64,000 bases of DNA, taken from contig JACKEN010000001.1 in assembly GCA_020632995.1 (NCBI GenBank), positions 521,001-585,000 on the forward strand, written 5' to 3'. Positions 41,067 to 49,651 of the stretch are shown here, piece after piece (the stretch's first letter is position 1; every line of letters begins with the position of its first letter). The DNA comes from Deltaproteobacteria bacterium. GTDB lineage: Bacteria; Myxococcota; Kuafuiibacteriia; Kuafuiibacteriales; Kuafuiibacteriaceae. A program made the position numbers and the translations under genes. Under the pieces are notes generated by a model. That model saw only the letters and a program-made list of their open reading frames with translations, did not search any database and was not told the origin of the DNA.

Positions 41067-41759
41067 GTGCAGGGAGCCGAGATCCTCGTGGTGGACGACG
41101 ACCGGCACCTGCAGGACGTGCTGGAGATGGCCTTGTCCGACGCCGGTTTCCAGGTGCGGGCGGCCTATGACGGGGCGGCGGGGTGGGCCGCGTTCAACGA
41201 GCGCCGCCCCGACCTGTGCGTGCTCGACGTCACGATGCCCGAGCTCGACGGCTTCGAGCTCTGCCGCCGCATCCGCCGCGCGGCCGACACTCCGGTGGTG
41301 ATGCTGACGTCCCGGGACGACGAGCTCGACAAGGTGGTGGGGCTCGAGATCGGGGCGGACGACTACGTGACCAAGCCGTTCTCGACCCGGGAGCTGGTGG
41401 CGCGCCTCCGGGCCCACTTGAGGCGGGTGCAGGGGACCGCTCCGGAGCCCGCGGGCGCGCGCTGCGTAGTGGGGGCGCTCAGCGTGGATCGAGCTCAACG
41501 TGAGATCCGGCTGGGCGACGACGTGGTCCGGGACATCACCGCGACCGAGTTCGAGCTCCTGTGGGCCCTGGTCGGCGCGCCAGGCTTGGTGAAGACCCGC
41601 GACGACCTGGTGGACGCGGTCTACGGCGAGGGGGTGGTGGTGGCGCCCCGGACCATCGACACCTTCGTGAAGCGCCTCCGGCGCAAGCTCCGGGAGGTGG
41701 ATCCCGGCTTCGATGAGATCGAGACCATCCGTGCCGTCGGCTACCGCTACCGCCCGTGA
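41067..41759 (+). CDS. OmpR-family response regulator
   Basis: 230 aa. Receiver domain with acidic pocket D10-D12, phospho-acceptor Asp54 in VLDVTMPE, Thr81 and Lys103 in TKPF, followed by a winged-helix DNA-binding domain (about 130-230) ending in ETIRAVGYRYRP, the typical OmpR/PhoB terminus. GTG 41067 starts the protein exactly at the receiver; the longer ATG 40950 reading would add 39 residues of non-homologous sequence. The sensor kinase gene overlaps its 3' end by 47 nt, so the two form a two-component pair. Its targets are unknown. Confidence 0.93.
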   Translation: MQGAEILVVDDDRHLQDVLEMALSDAGFQVRAAYDGAAGWAAFNERRPDLCVLDVTMPELDGFELCRRIRRAADTPVVMLTSRDDELDKVVGLEIGADDYVTKPFSTRELVARLRAHLRRVQGTAPEPAGARCVVGALSVDRAQREIRLGDDVVRDITATEFELLWALVGAPGLVKTRDDLVDAVYGEGVVVAPRTIDTFVKRLRRKLREVDPGFDEIETIRAVGYRYRP

Positions 41760-43200
41760 TCGCCTCTGGGTGCGGATCCTGGTGGCGTGCCTGATCCTGG
41801 TGGCCGCGCCCCTCGCCGTGGCCTGGATCATGGGCCTGTACGACGCGTTCGAGACCCACCGCCTCGCCGCGGACCTCGCGAAGAGCGGCGAGGCCTTCAC
41901 GGCCGAGGTCCAGGTACGCGGCCTCACCGACCCGGCCTGGCTCGAGGAGTTCGGCCACGCCCACGACGCCTACCTGCGGATCCTCGATCGGTCGGGGGCC
42001 CGGGTGGCGGCCACCGACCCCTCCGACGCCGAGGGGCGCTTCTCCCAGCAGTGGATCTTCCGCGGGCTGGCCGACTACTTCTTCGGTCCGGGCGGGCCGC
42101 CAGATCTGATGAGCCACGAGGCCGCGTTGGGCCCGGAGGCGAGCCGGCCCGAGGTGCAAGAAGTCTTGCGGGGGGCGCCGGAGGGGGAGGCCCGCCGGGT
42201 CACCCCGAAGATGCTGATCCTGTACCGCGCGGTCCCCGCCCCCGGGGGCGGGGTGCTCTACCTGACCCGCATGTCCCGCCGCTCGGTGCGCGCCCTGTAC
42301 GACTTCAGGTACCAGCTCCTGAAGCTCACCCTCGGCCTCCTGCTCGGGGCGGCGGCGATGGGCCTGTGGCTGGGCTACCAGGTGGTGTCGCCGATCCAGA
42401 CCCTGCGCGGACGAGTGCAAGCCTACCTGCGGGGCGAGCCCGCGGGCAGCCTGGTGCTGGAGCGGGGCGACGAGCTCGGCGAGCTCTCCCGGAGCTTCGA
42501 GGACCTCCGCCAGCGCCTCGAGGCCCGGCTGGGCCACGCGACCCGGGTCACCGCCGACTTCGCCCACGACCTCAAGAACCCCCTCGCCGCGGTGCGGGCG
42601 GCGGGGGAGCTCCTGGAGGGGGAGCGGCCGCTCGCGCCCGAGCGGAGGGCCCGGCTGGCCCACACCCTGGCCTCGGCCACCGCCCACATGGAGCGCTCCC
42701 TCGACGCGCTCCTCGCGCTCGCGCGCCTGGAGGCGGAGCTCGAGGAGGACGCCCGGGCGATGGTGGACCTCGCCGCGCTGGTGACCGAGGCGGTGGCCAG
42801 CCTCGCGGAGCACCCCCGCGCCGCGCAGGTCGAGTTGCAGGTGGACGCCCCCGGGCCGGTGATGGCGCGAGTCCACGAGGCGCGGGTGGCGCAGGCGGTC
42901 CGCAACCTGGTGGACAACGCCCTGGTCTTCGCTGCCGGACGCGTGCAGGTCAGCCTGCAGGTTGACGCCGGCCAGGCGGTGGTGCGGGTCTCGGACGACG
43001 GCCCCGGCGTCTCGGAGGGGAACCGGGGGCGCATCTTCGAGCGCTTCTTCACCCACCGCCCCGAGGGGGCGCCCGCGGGCACCGGCCTGGGCCTGGCCAT
43101 CGTGCGCACCGTGGCCCGAGCCCACGGGGGCGAGGCGGCGCTGGGGGCGTCGGCGCTCGGCGGGGCGACCTTCGAGCTCAGGCTCCCACGCACGGTCTAG
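41713..43200 (+). CDS. membrane sensor histidine kinase
   Basis: 495 aa. Membrane helix 1 near 22-42, a periplasmic sensor domain of about 160 residues (to about 195), membrane helix 2 near 200-220 (LKLTLGLLLGAAAMGLWLGY), HAMP, then HisKA with the phospho-accepting His near 285 in ADFAHDLKNPLAAV and HATPase with the N box NLVDNAL, G1 DDGPGV and G2 GTGLGLAIV. ATG 41713 lies inside the regulator gene; the in-frame GTG 41770 is an alternative that starts just before helix 1. It phosphorylates the overlapping response regulator. The signal is not known. Confidence 0.92.
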   Translation: MRSRPSVPSATATARDRLWVRILVACLILVAAPLAVAWIMGLYDAFETHRLAADLAKSGEAFTAEVQVRGLTDPAWLEEFGHAHDAYLRILDRSGARVAATDPSDAEGRFSQQWIFRGLADYFFGPGGPPDLMSHEAALGPEASRPEVQEVLRGAPEGEARRVTPKMLILYRAVPAPGGGVLYLTRMSRRSVRALYDFRYQLLKLTLGLLLGAAAMGLWLGYQVVSPIQTLRGRVQAYLRGEPAGSLVLERGDELGELSRSFEDLRQRLEARLGHATRVTADFAHDLKNPLAAVRAAGELLEGERPLAPERRARLAHTLASATAHMERSLDALLALARLEAELEEDARAMVDLAALVTEAVASLAEHPRAAQVELQVDAPGPVMARVHEARVAQAVRNLVDNALVFAAGRVQVSLQVDAGQAVVRVSDDGPGVSEGNRGRIFERFFTHRPEGAPAGTGLGLAIVRTVARAHGGEAALGASALGGATFELRLPRTV

Positions 43201-43242
43201 CAGAACGATGGCCTGCAAGATGGGCGCGGGCGCTCTCCACGC

Positions 43243-43617
43243 CTAGCGCATCGCCCGGCGTGGTGGGAGGGCCGCCGCTGCGCGAAGCAGGCGGGTCAGC
43301 GCTGCCTCACCGAGGTCGGCGACGTGCCGGATCGGGACGAAGCGGACCTGGCGACCCGTTCCCTCCAGCAAACCTGCGGGGTCGTCGAGCAGGACTCCCC
43401 ACTCGAACCCGACGCGGAGTCCGTCGCGGTCGGGGGCGATGAAGGCGAAGTAGGTGGGGGCGTTGTAGCCGATGAGCTGCCAGCCCGGCCGAACTCGCTC
43501 GGTGGCGTGGGGGACCGCCGCCATGATGCACGCTCGGGCCGCCTGGACCAGCGGGACGACGGGGGGTTCGAGCCGGCTGAGGAAGCCGTCCACCGAGACC
43601 TGCTGGCGGCGCTTCAT
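43243..43617 (-). CDS. DUF1801/YdhG-like protein
   Basis: 124 aa cytosolic protein. The core 'ERVRPGWQLIGYNAPTYFAFI' region, followed by a strand pair and VRFVPIRHVADL, fits the DUF1801 (YdhG/frataxin-like fold) family. The function of the family is not settled; a few members bind iron. The ATG overlaps the stop of the AlkC gene (ATGA), so it is a translationally coupled companion of a DNA repair enzyme. Confidence 0.72.
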   Translation of the reverse strand: MKRRQQVSVDGFLSRLEPPVVPLVQAARACIMAAVPHATERVRPGWQLIGYNAPTYFAFIAPDRDGLRVGFEWGVLLDDPAGLLEGTGRQVRFVPIRHVADLGEAALTRLLRAAAALPPRRAMR

Positions 43618-44732
43618 CGGCGCAGCTCGAACTCACCCAGGGGAAAGGCGAAACCGTTCACCAGGATCTCGATCCGGTGCCGCCCCGGATAGTGCCGGCG
43701 GGTGGTCATCGGCACGAAGGACACCTTGCCCTCGAAGCGCATCGGCGTGGCGCCATGCAGGGTGACTTGCTTCAGCTTGAAGACCTTGGCGCGGGTGGTG
43801 CCGTTCGCCTTCACGAAGTGCACTGCATAGTCGACAGCGAGCCGCTGGGGACGCGCCTTGGTGCCCACGAGCTCGAAGGAGAAGCCCAGCTCGCCTCCCA
43901 GCCGGACCGAGCGCGTCGACAGACGCCCGCCCTGAACCGCGACGAAGGGATGGGCGCCCACCCCGAGCACCTGCAGCGCGCCCCGGTGCCCCTTCTTCAC
44001 CAAGGAGCGCAGGGCGTGGCGCACCAGGGCCTCGGTGCCGGCGGACCGCGCGCCGAGCCAGGCGCGGCAGGTCTCGACCGCGAGCTCCGGGTGGACCTTG
44101 CTCAGGTCGTTCAGGTTGTTGGCGACGCTCCGGCGCACGAGCGGGGCGGGATCGTCCTTCAGGCGCTCGAGGAGCTCGAGGACCCGCCGGGGGTTCGCGT
44201 CGAGCCACGGGACCCGGCGGGCCCAGGGCAGCCGGAGCCGGGTCCCCTCGGAGGGGAGCCGGCGGACGTGCGCGTCGTCGTCGGTGGCCCATACGTGGAG
44301 GCGCGCGAAGGTGCGCTCCGGGTCCGCCGCGATAAACGTGCGGATGCTCCCCTCGGCGCTGAAGCGCTTGGTCAACGCATATTGCGCATCCAGGGACAGG
44401 TCGAAGTGCTCGAGGCCGCGCTCGGCGACCAATAGGGTGTGCGGCAGGTAGTAGAAGGGCGCCATCCCGGCGCCTATGAGCTCGTCGGTGGCGTGCTCGG
44501 GGCCGAGGGATCTCAAGAGCACCTCGATCGCGTCCGGGTACGCGGCGGGGAGGTGCTCGCCCAGGGCGTCGGCGATCTGCCGGGCGCGCTCCAGGAGCTC
44601 GAGCCCGTCGAGCCCGCGGCTCGCCCTGCGCGCGAAGGCCCGGGCGGGGAAGGCCGGCGCCACGCGCTCGATGTCCGCCGCCATCCGGCGCACGAGCTCG
44701 GGGGAGAAGAAGGTCTTGAGTGGCTCGCCCAT
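43614..44732 (-). CDS. alkC: AlkC-type DNA alkylation-repair glycosylase with Ig-like C-terminus
   Basis: 372 aa from ATG 44732; upstream codons lack similarity. The start GEPLKTFFSPELVRRMAADIERV is characteristic of AlkC, followed by HEAT-like helical repeats (DNA-wrapping; VRRSVANNLNDLSKVHP... LVRHALRSLVKKGHRGAL). The last about 100 residues form a beta-rich Ig-like domain (FSFELVGT, RLAVDYAVHFV, KVSFVPMTTRRHYPG), as found in one AlkC subgroup. AlkC excises cationic N-alkyl bases such as N3-methylcytosine and N3-methyladenine. It is divergent from a WYL regulator with an inverted repeat between them, suggesting damage-responsive control. It overlaps the DUF1801 gene by 4 nt. Confidence 0.85.
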   Translation of the reverse strand: MGEPLKTFFSPELVRRMAADIERVAPAFPARAFARRASRGLDGLELLERARQIADALGEHLPAAYPDAIEVLLRSLGPEHATDELIGAGMAPFYYLPHTLLVAERGLEHFDLSLDAQYALTKRFSAEGSIRTFIAADPERTFARLHVWATDDDAHVRRLPSEGTRLRLPWARRVPWLDANPRRVLELLERLKDDPAPLVRRSVANNLNDLSKVHPELAVETCRAWLGARSAGTEALVRHALRSLVKKGHRGALQVLGVGAHPFVAVQGGRLSTRSVRLGGELGFSFELVGTKARPQRLAVDYAVHFVKANGTTRAKVFKLKQVTLHGATPMRFEGKVSFVPMTTRRHYPGRHRIEILVNGFAFPLGEFELRR

Positions 44733-44759
44733 GGTGCGGGCGTTGACGTAGCACCCATC

Positions 44760-44778
44760 GGTGCCAGAAATTGGCACC
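44760..44778. promoter_or_regulatory. inverted-repeat operator between alkC and the WYL regulator
   Basis: GGTGCCA-GAAAT-TGGCACC is a perfect 7-bp inverted repeat that ends 4 nt before the regulator ATG and lies 27 nt upstream of the alkC ATG. A TTGACG at 44743-44748 (plus strand) with a 17-nt spacer places a weak -10 inside the repeat, so a bound regulator would block transcription of its own gene. Confidence 0.65.
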
Positions 44779-44782
44779 AAAG

Positions 44783-45520
44783 ATGCCCCGAGCCGAACGC
44801 CTCATGGATCTCGCCGAGCTGCTCCGGGGGCGAGAGGCGACCCCGGTGAGCGCGCTCGCGGCGGAGCTCGGGGTCAGCCGCCGCACCCTCCTGCGCGACC
44901 TGGCCGCGCTGCGCGAGCGGGGCATGCCCATCAGCGGCGAGCCCGGGCACGGCGGCGGGGTCCGCCTCGAGGGTGCGCGTGGGCTGACCGCGGTGCACAT
45001 GTCCCTGGACGAGGTTGTGGCGCTCTGGCTCGGGGCGCGGCTCTCCCGCGCCGCGAGCGACCTGCCGTGGGGCGGGGCCTCGTCCACCGCGATGACCAAG
45101 CTCCTCGGCTCGATGCCCAAGGCGCGCGCCCGGGCGCTCCGCGCGCTGTGTGGTCGCGTGGTGGTGGGCACGCCCGCCAGCGCCAACGTCCGAGCGGAGG
45201 CGGGGGCGCCGCCGGTGGAGCTCCTGAGCCGCTTCGAGGAGGCCTTCACGTCCGGCCGCGGGCTCGGCTTCGAGTATCGCGATCGCGAGGGGCGCCAGAC
45301 CCAACGCCGGGTGGAGCCCCACGGGCTGCTGGTCCAGACCCCGGTCTGGTACGTGCTGGCCCTCGACGTCGACAAGGGCGAGCCGCGCATGTTCCGCATG
45401 GATCGGATCGCGCGCCCGCGGCTCCTGAAGGGTGAGTTCACGCCGCGGCTCGACGTGATCCGGGCGCTCCTCCCGGCCGAGCTGGACTGGCGCCCGCTCA
45501 CCGGGCGGTGGTCCAGCTAG
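44783..45520 (+). CDS. HTH-WYL transcriptional regulator
   Basis: 245 aa. An N-terminal DeoR/HTH_11-type helix-turn-helix (ATPVSALAAELGVSRRTLLRDLAAL) is followed by a WYL domain: RRVEPHGLLVQTPVWYVLALDVDKG shows the 'WYL' triad position as WYV, with the conserved arginines in FRMDRIARPRLL. WYL domains bind single-stranded nucleic acid or nucleotides and often control DNA-damage genes. The ATG lies just downstream of a palindromic operator shared with alkC. It likely represses itself and may activate or repress alkC. No Shine-Dalgarno sequence is obvious. Confidence 0.88.
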   Translation: MPRAERLMDLAELLRGREATPVSALAAELGVSRRTLLRDLAALRERGMPISGEPGHGGGVRLEGARGLTAVHMSLDEVVALWLGARLSRAASDLPWGGASSTAMTKLLGSMPKARARALRALCGRVVVGTPASANVRAEAGAPPVELLSRFEEAFTSGRGLGFEYRDREGRQTQRRVEPHGLLVQTPVWYVLALDVDKGEPRMFRMDRIARPRLLKGEFTPRLDVIRALLPAELDWRPLTGRWSS

Positions 45521-45607
45521 GTGCTCCGACGCGAGTGCCACCGAACTGCCACGAACGTGCCCGGGCCGCGCCCCCACCGCGCTGTCGTCGGTCGCTACCC
45601 TGGCGGT

Positions 45608-46423
45608 GTGATGAGTCGACGTCGCTTCCTCCAGGCCAGCGCCGCGGTGGCCGCCACCGCGGTGACCGGCAGGGCCGCCGCGGACTGCGCGCCACGGGTC
45701 CGCATCCGCCACCACCAGGTGCCCTGGAGCGGCCGGCAAGCGTTGCGCGTCGTGCACATCACCGACGTGCACGTGGGGTGGAGCACCCCGGGGGTGGCGC
45801 TCGCCGCCGCGGTCGACGCGGCGCGGGTCGCGCGCCCGCACCTGGTGGCCCTCACCGGCGACTACGTGAACACCAGCCTGCAGCACGGCGAGACGCTCCG
45901 GCGCTTCGTGCGGGCCCTGCCGGGGCCGGTGGTGGCCACCCTCGGCAACCACGATCACTGGGCGGACGGCCCTGGTATGGCCAAGCTCCTCGAGCGGGAG
46001 GGGGTCATGGTGCTCAGGAACCAGTGGGTCGAGGCGCGGCCGGCCGGCCAGGCGCTGCGGATCGTCGGGGTGGACGACGCCCGCACCAACAACCACGACC
46101 TCGAGCGCGCCTTCCACCGGGTCGAGGATCCCGGCTCGGCCCTCGTGCTCTCCCACGATCCGAGCGTGGCGGACGAGATCGCGGAGCACGGCGGCCGGTT
46201 GATCTTGAGCGGGCACACCCACGGGGGCCAGGTGCAGGTCCCCGGCCTCACCGACGCGGTGGGGCGCGCGGTGGGCATGCCGTACATGGGCGGCTGGTAC
46301 GACGCCGCGAAGGCGCGCCTGTACGTGAACGCGGGCCTCGGCCACAGTCGGGCCGGGCTCCGGGTGGGGAAGGGCGCCTCGGCCGAGGTCGCGGTGCTGG
46401 ATCTCGTGCCTCAGGCGGGCTGA
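45608..46423 (+). CDS. Tat-exported metallophosphoesterase
   Basis: 271 aa. Twin-arginine signal SRRRFLQ followed by ASAAVAATAVTG. The calcineurin-like metal centre is complete in order: ITDVHVG, LTGDYVN, GNHDHW, SHDPSVADE and SGHTHGGQ. It resembles YkuE/YaeI-type enzymes that remove phosphate from phosphodiesters or lipids at the membrane. GTG 45608 follows TACCCT by 6 nt with no Shine-Dalgarno sequence, suggesting a leaderless start; ATG 45611, the very next codon, is equally possible. The 3' end overlaps the convergent deaminase gene by 13 nt. Confidence 0.87.
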   Translation: MMSRRRFLQASAAVAATAVTGRAAADCAPRVRIRHHQVPWSGRQALRVVHITDVHVGWSTPGVALAAAVDAARVARPHLVALTGDYVNTSLQHGETLRRFVRALPGPVVATLGNHDHWADGPGMAKLLEREGVMVLRNQWVEARPAGQALRIVGVDDARTNNHDLERAFHRVEDPGSALVLSHDPSVADEIAEHGGRLILSGHTHGGQVQVPGLTDAVGRAVGMPYMGGWYDAAKARLYVNAGLGHSRAGLRVGKGASAEVAVLDLVPQAG

Positions 46424-47532
46424 GCCCGGAGCATCCGCAATCTTTCTTGCAGGAGAGCCCGGCGGGCCGGACTGACGAAGGCGGTGGCCACACCGTTCTC
46501 GGCCAGCCGCCAGTGCTCCGCGTCACCCAGGGCCAGGGCGTCGCCGCCGTGCTCGAGGAGCCCGCCCACCGTGAAGTCGCCGAACATCAGCGGGTCGTCG
46601 GTGCTGATCGAGGCGAGGAGCCCCTCGTCGAGGAAGCTCCGGAGCGGGTGGTCCTCCAGCCGCGGCACGAAGCCCATGAGGCGGTTGCTCTGAGGGCAGC
46701 ACTCCACCCCCACCCCGGCCTCCCGCACGACCCTGCGGGCCTCGGCCGAGGCCACGAGGCAGGTCCCGTGGCCCACCCGGCGGGCGCCGAGGCGCTCGAT
46801 CGCCTCCACCACCAGCTCGGGCGGGGCGTCGGCGAAGTCGGGCGCGCGCCCCTGCTCGCCGCAGTGGATGGTGATGGGCGCCCCGGCCTCGCGCACCGGC
46901 GCGGTCACCGCCTCGAACAGCCGAGGTGGGAACGTGATCTCGGGGAAGCCGGCGATGTCGAGGCCGATGGGGCGCTCGGGGTCGTAGAGCTCGGCCACCG
47001 CCCGGCAGACCTCGGGCGCCTGGCGCTTCATGCGGGGCCCGTCCTCGGGGCCGAGCCCGTTCTGTCGGCTGAAGGCGACGATGAAGGTGCCGCTGGCCCC
47101 GCGCTCGGTGAAGGCCCGCTCCACCCCGGCGCGCAGCGCCGAGATGATCTCGGGCACCGGGGCGCCGATCCGCTCCTGGTAGGTCATGGCCGAGCCCCGG
47201 AGCTCGGTGTGCAGGCTGCCTTGCTCGTAGAGGGCCACGATCTGGTCGAAGGCCGCCTCCTCGAGGTCCTCGAGGTTCGTGAGCACCGACAGGGGGAGGC
47301 CGAAGCTGTCGACGAAGTGGGCGAATCCGTCGGGCCGGGTGAAGTCGTCCGCGATGTGCCGGTAGTAGGCGCGGATCGAGTCCGGGTCCTGGGGATCCAC
47401 GCCCGGGATCAGGATCCCAGTGCGGGTGCGGACCTCGCAGACGCTGTGCTTCTCGGCCAGGCGGGCCACCGTCTCGGGGGTGAGGCCGGCCTCGAAGTGG
47501 CGGTGCAGCTCGACGGTGGGGACCGCAGCCAT
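46411..47532 (-). CDS. adenosine-deaminase-family amidohydrolase
   Basis: 373 aa TIM-barrel metal hydrolase. Zn ligands and catalytic residues are visible: VELHRHFE (HxH), ITIHCGEQ, RRVGHGT and ISTDDPLMF (catalytic Asp pair). CCPQSNRLMGFV is the conserved substrate-side segment. The family deaminates adenosine, adenine or aminofutalosine. The bulky HRHFEAG in place of HRHLEGS near the first metal site and the long insertion after it leave the exact substrate open. TATGGG lies 5 nt before the ATG, again without a Shine-Dalgarno sequence. Confidence 0.85.
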   Translation of the reverse strand: MAAVPTVELHRHFEAGLTPETVARLAEKHSVCEVRTRTGILIPGVDPQDPDSIRAYYRHIADDFTRPDGFAHFVDSFGLPLSVLTNLEDLEEAAFDQIVALYEQGSLHTELRGSAMTYQERIGAPVPEIISALRAGVERAFTERGASGTFIVAFSRQNGLGPEDGPRMKRQAPEVCRAVAELYDPERPIGLDIAGFPEITFPPRLFEAVTAPVREAGAPITIHCGEQGRAPDFADAPPELVVEAIERLGARRVGHGTCLVASAEARRVVREAGVGVECCPQSNRLMGFVPRLEDHPLRSFLDEGLLASISTDDPLMFGDFTVGGLLEHGGDALALGDAEHWRLAENGVATAFVSPARRALLQERLRMLRAQPA

Positions 47533-47615
47533 GGGCACCCATAGCGCACTTTGCCAGGGCCGTCCCGCGGCAAAAACTTCACCCAGGCGCCCCCGGCCTG
47601 CATAGGATGCGCGGC

Positions 47616-48611
47616 GTGGAGCGGGTCCTCCTGATCCGGGTGAGCGCCCTGGGCGACGTGGTGCTCACCCAGCCCGCGGTCCGGGCGCTCAGGGCCGCAC
47701 ACCCCGGTATCCGAGTGGACCTGGTCACCGACCCCCGCTACGCGGAGCTCGCCACCGTCCACCTGGGCTACGACCGCGCGGTGCCCTTCGAGCGCCACAA
47801 CGAGGACGCGGCCGCGGTGGTGGCCCGGCTCCCCGAGACCAGCTACGACGCGGTCGTCGATCTGCAAGGCAAGCTGCGGACCCGGGCCCTCGCCCGGCGC
47901 GTCCCCGCCCAGCGCCGCCTGCGCCTGCAGAAGCGCTCCTTCGGCCGGGCGCTGCTGTCGGTGGTGGGCTACGACCCGCCCCTGGTCGACCGCCGCGCGG
48001 CCCAGCTCTACCTCGACGTCCTCGCCCCCCTCGGGGTGCCGGGTGACGCGCCCCTGGCCCTTCGACTGGAGGGCGCCCCGCCCCCGGGCCCCGGCCTGAG
48101 GATCGGCCTGTCACCGTGTGCCACCCACGCCACCAAGCGCTGGTCGCCCGAGCGCTTCGGGGCGCTGGCCGACGCGCTCGTCGAGGCCCACCCCGAGGCG
48201 GAGCTGGTGCTGATCGGCGGCCCCGGCGATCGCGAGGTGCTCGCCGCGGTGCGGGCCGCCGCGCGGGCCCCGCTCAGCCCCGAGGACGTCACCGGCCTCC
48301 CGGTGCCCGAGCTGGCCCGGGTGGTGGGCGGCCTGCACCTCATGATCAGCGTGGACACCGGCCCCGCCCACCTCGCGGCCGGCTTCGGGGTCCCCACCGC
48401 GGTGATCTTTGGGCCCACCGCCCCCGAGCGCTGGGGCCCGGTGGGGCCGCCCCACCAGGTGGTGCGCCGCAAGCTGGACTGCATGCCTTGCAGCAACACC
48501 GGCGGCGACGCCTGCCCGCGCACCGATCGCAACCACGCCTGCCTGCGGGAGCTGGAGGTCGGCCAGGTGCTCGCCGCGGCCGAGGCCGCCCTGGCCGGGG
48601 GCGCGCGGTGA
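47616..48611 (+). CDS. LPS heptosyltransferase (GT9)
   Basis: 331 aa glycosyltransferase of family 9 (WaaC/WaaF type). The N-terminus VLLIRVSALGDVVLTQPAVRAL and the C-terminal ADP-heptose-binding region SVDTGPAHLAAGFGVPTAVIFGPT are diagnostic; KRWSPERFGALADAL is also conserved. It adds heptose to the LPS inner core at the cytosolic face of the inner membrane. GTG 47616 is preferred (TAGGAT lies 7 nt upstream, a leaderless layout); ATG 47607 is possible. Its stop overlaps the lpxK start (GTGA), giving a tight LPS operon. Confidence 0.9.
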   Translation: MERVLLIRVSALGDVVLTQPAVRALRAAHPGIRVDLVTDPRYAELATVHLGYDRAVPFERHNEDAAAVVARLPETSYDAVVDLQGKLRTRALARRVPAQRRLRLQKRSFGRALLSVVGYDPPLVDRRAAQLYLDVLAPLGVPGDAPLALRLEGAPPPGPGLRIGLSPCATHATKRWSPERFGALADALVEAHPEAELVLIGGPGDREVLAAVRAAARAPLSPEDVTGLPVPELARVVGGLHLMISVDTGPAHLAAGFGVPTAVIFGPTAPERWGPVGPPHQVVRRKLDCMPCSNTGGDACPRTDRNHACLRELEVGQVLAAAEAALAGGAR

Positions 48612-49651
48612 GGGGCACCGACGGCCGCCCCTTCGAGCCGGGCGAGAACGAGGCGCCGGCGTGGGCCCGCCCCCTGCTCTGGGTCGGCGGCGCCGCCTTC
48701 GCGGCGGGGGCCGGGATCCGCAAGGCAGCTTACGACGCGGGGCTCCTCGCCGCTCGCCGCGCGCCGGTGAAGGTGATTAGCGTGGGGAACCTCGCGGTGG
48801 GGGGCACCGGCAAGACGCCCTTCACGATCCTGCTCTTGGCCCGCCTCGTCGCGGCCGGCCACCGCCCCGCGGTGGTGACCCGGGGCTACGGGGCCCAGGG
48901 GGGCCCCCGGCCCCTCGTGGTGGCGCGCGGGACCACCGCCGCCGAGGCCGGGGACGAGCCGGTGCTCCTGTTCCGTCGGGCCCGGGAGGCGATGGTGATC
49001 GTGGATCCGGACCGGGTCCGCGGCGCGGCCCACGCGGCGAGCCTCGGCGCCACCGTGGTGGTGCTGGACGACGGCTTCTCCCATCGCCGGCTCGCCCGGG
49101 ACCTCGACGTGGTGCTCCTCGACGCGTTTCGGCCGTTCGGGGCCCTGTTGCCCCGCGGGCCCCTGCGGGAGCCGCCCTCCGCCCTCGCGCGGGCCGACCT
49201 CGTGGTGCTGAACCAGGGCGCGTCCGACGCACCCCCGCCGGCGCCCCCACTCCCCTGCCCGGTGGTGCGGGTGCGGGTGGTGCCGAAGGGGGTGGGGCCG
49301 CTCGCGGGGCCGCTCGAGGACCCGTCGGCCCTGGCCGGGGTGCAGGTCGGCTTGCTCTCCGCCATCGCCCGGCCCCGGCGCCTGCTGGCCTCGGTGCAGG
49401 CCCTGGGCGCCGCCGTGGTGCACGCCGAGGCCCGCCCCGACCACGCGCCGCTCGACGACGCGGCGGTGGAGACCTTCGCCGCCGTCGCCCGGGCCGCGGG
49501 CGCCCAGCGCCTGATCACCACCGAGAAGGACGCGGTCCGGATGTCCGAGGTCGCCCGGGCGCGGGTGGAGGTGCTCCGGGTGGGGCACCGGGTGATCGAG
49601 GGCGAAGAACACCTCGCCGCCGCCCTCGCTCGGGTCGGGGGCCCGCCGTGA
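48608..49651 (+). CDS. lpxK: tetraacyldisaccharide 4'-kinase
   Basis: 347 aa. The signature ISVGNLAVGGTGKTPFTILLL contains the P-loop. VTRGYGAQ, AGDEPVLLFRRA, VLDDGFSHRRLARDLDVVLLDAF, LPRGPLREP and TTEKDAVRM are all LpxK hallmarks. It phosphorylates the 4' position of the lipid A disaccharide at the inner membrane; a hydrophobic stretch near the N-terminus provides attachment. The GTG at 48608 overlaps the heptosyltransferase TGA, and its own stop overlaps the acyltransferase start the same way. Confidence 0.95.
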   Translation: MRGTDGRPFEPGENEAPAWARPLLWVGGAAFAAGAGIRKAAYDAGLLAARRAPVKVISVGNLAVGGTGKTPFTILLLARLVAAGHRPAVVTRGYGAQGGPRPLVVARGTTAAEAGDEPVLLFRRAREAMVIVDPDRVRGAAHAASLGATVVVLDDGFSHRRLARDLDVVLLDAFRPFGALLPRGPLREPPSALARADLVVLNQGASDAPPPAPPLPCPVVRVRVVPKGVGPLAGPLEDPSALAGVQVGLLSAIARPRRLLASVQALGAAVVHAEARPDHAPLDDAAVETFAAVARAAGAQRLITTEKDAVRMSEVARARVEVLRVGHRVIEGEEHLAAALARVGGPP

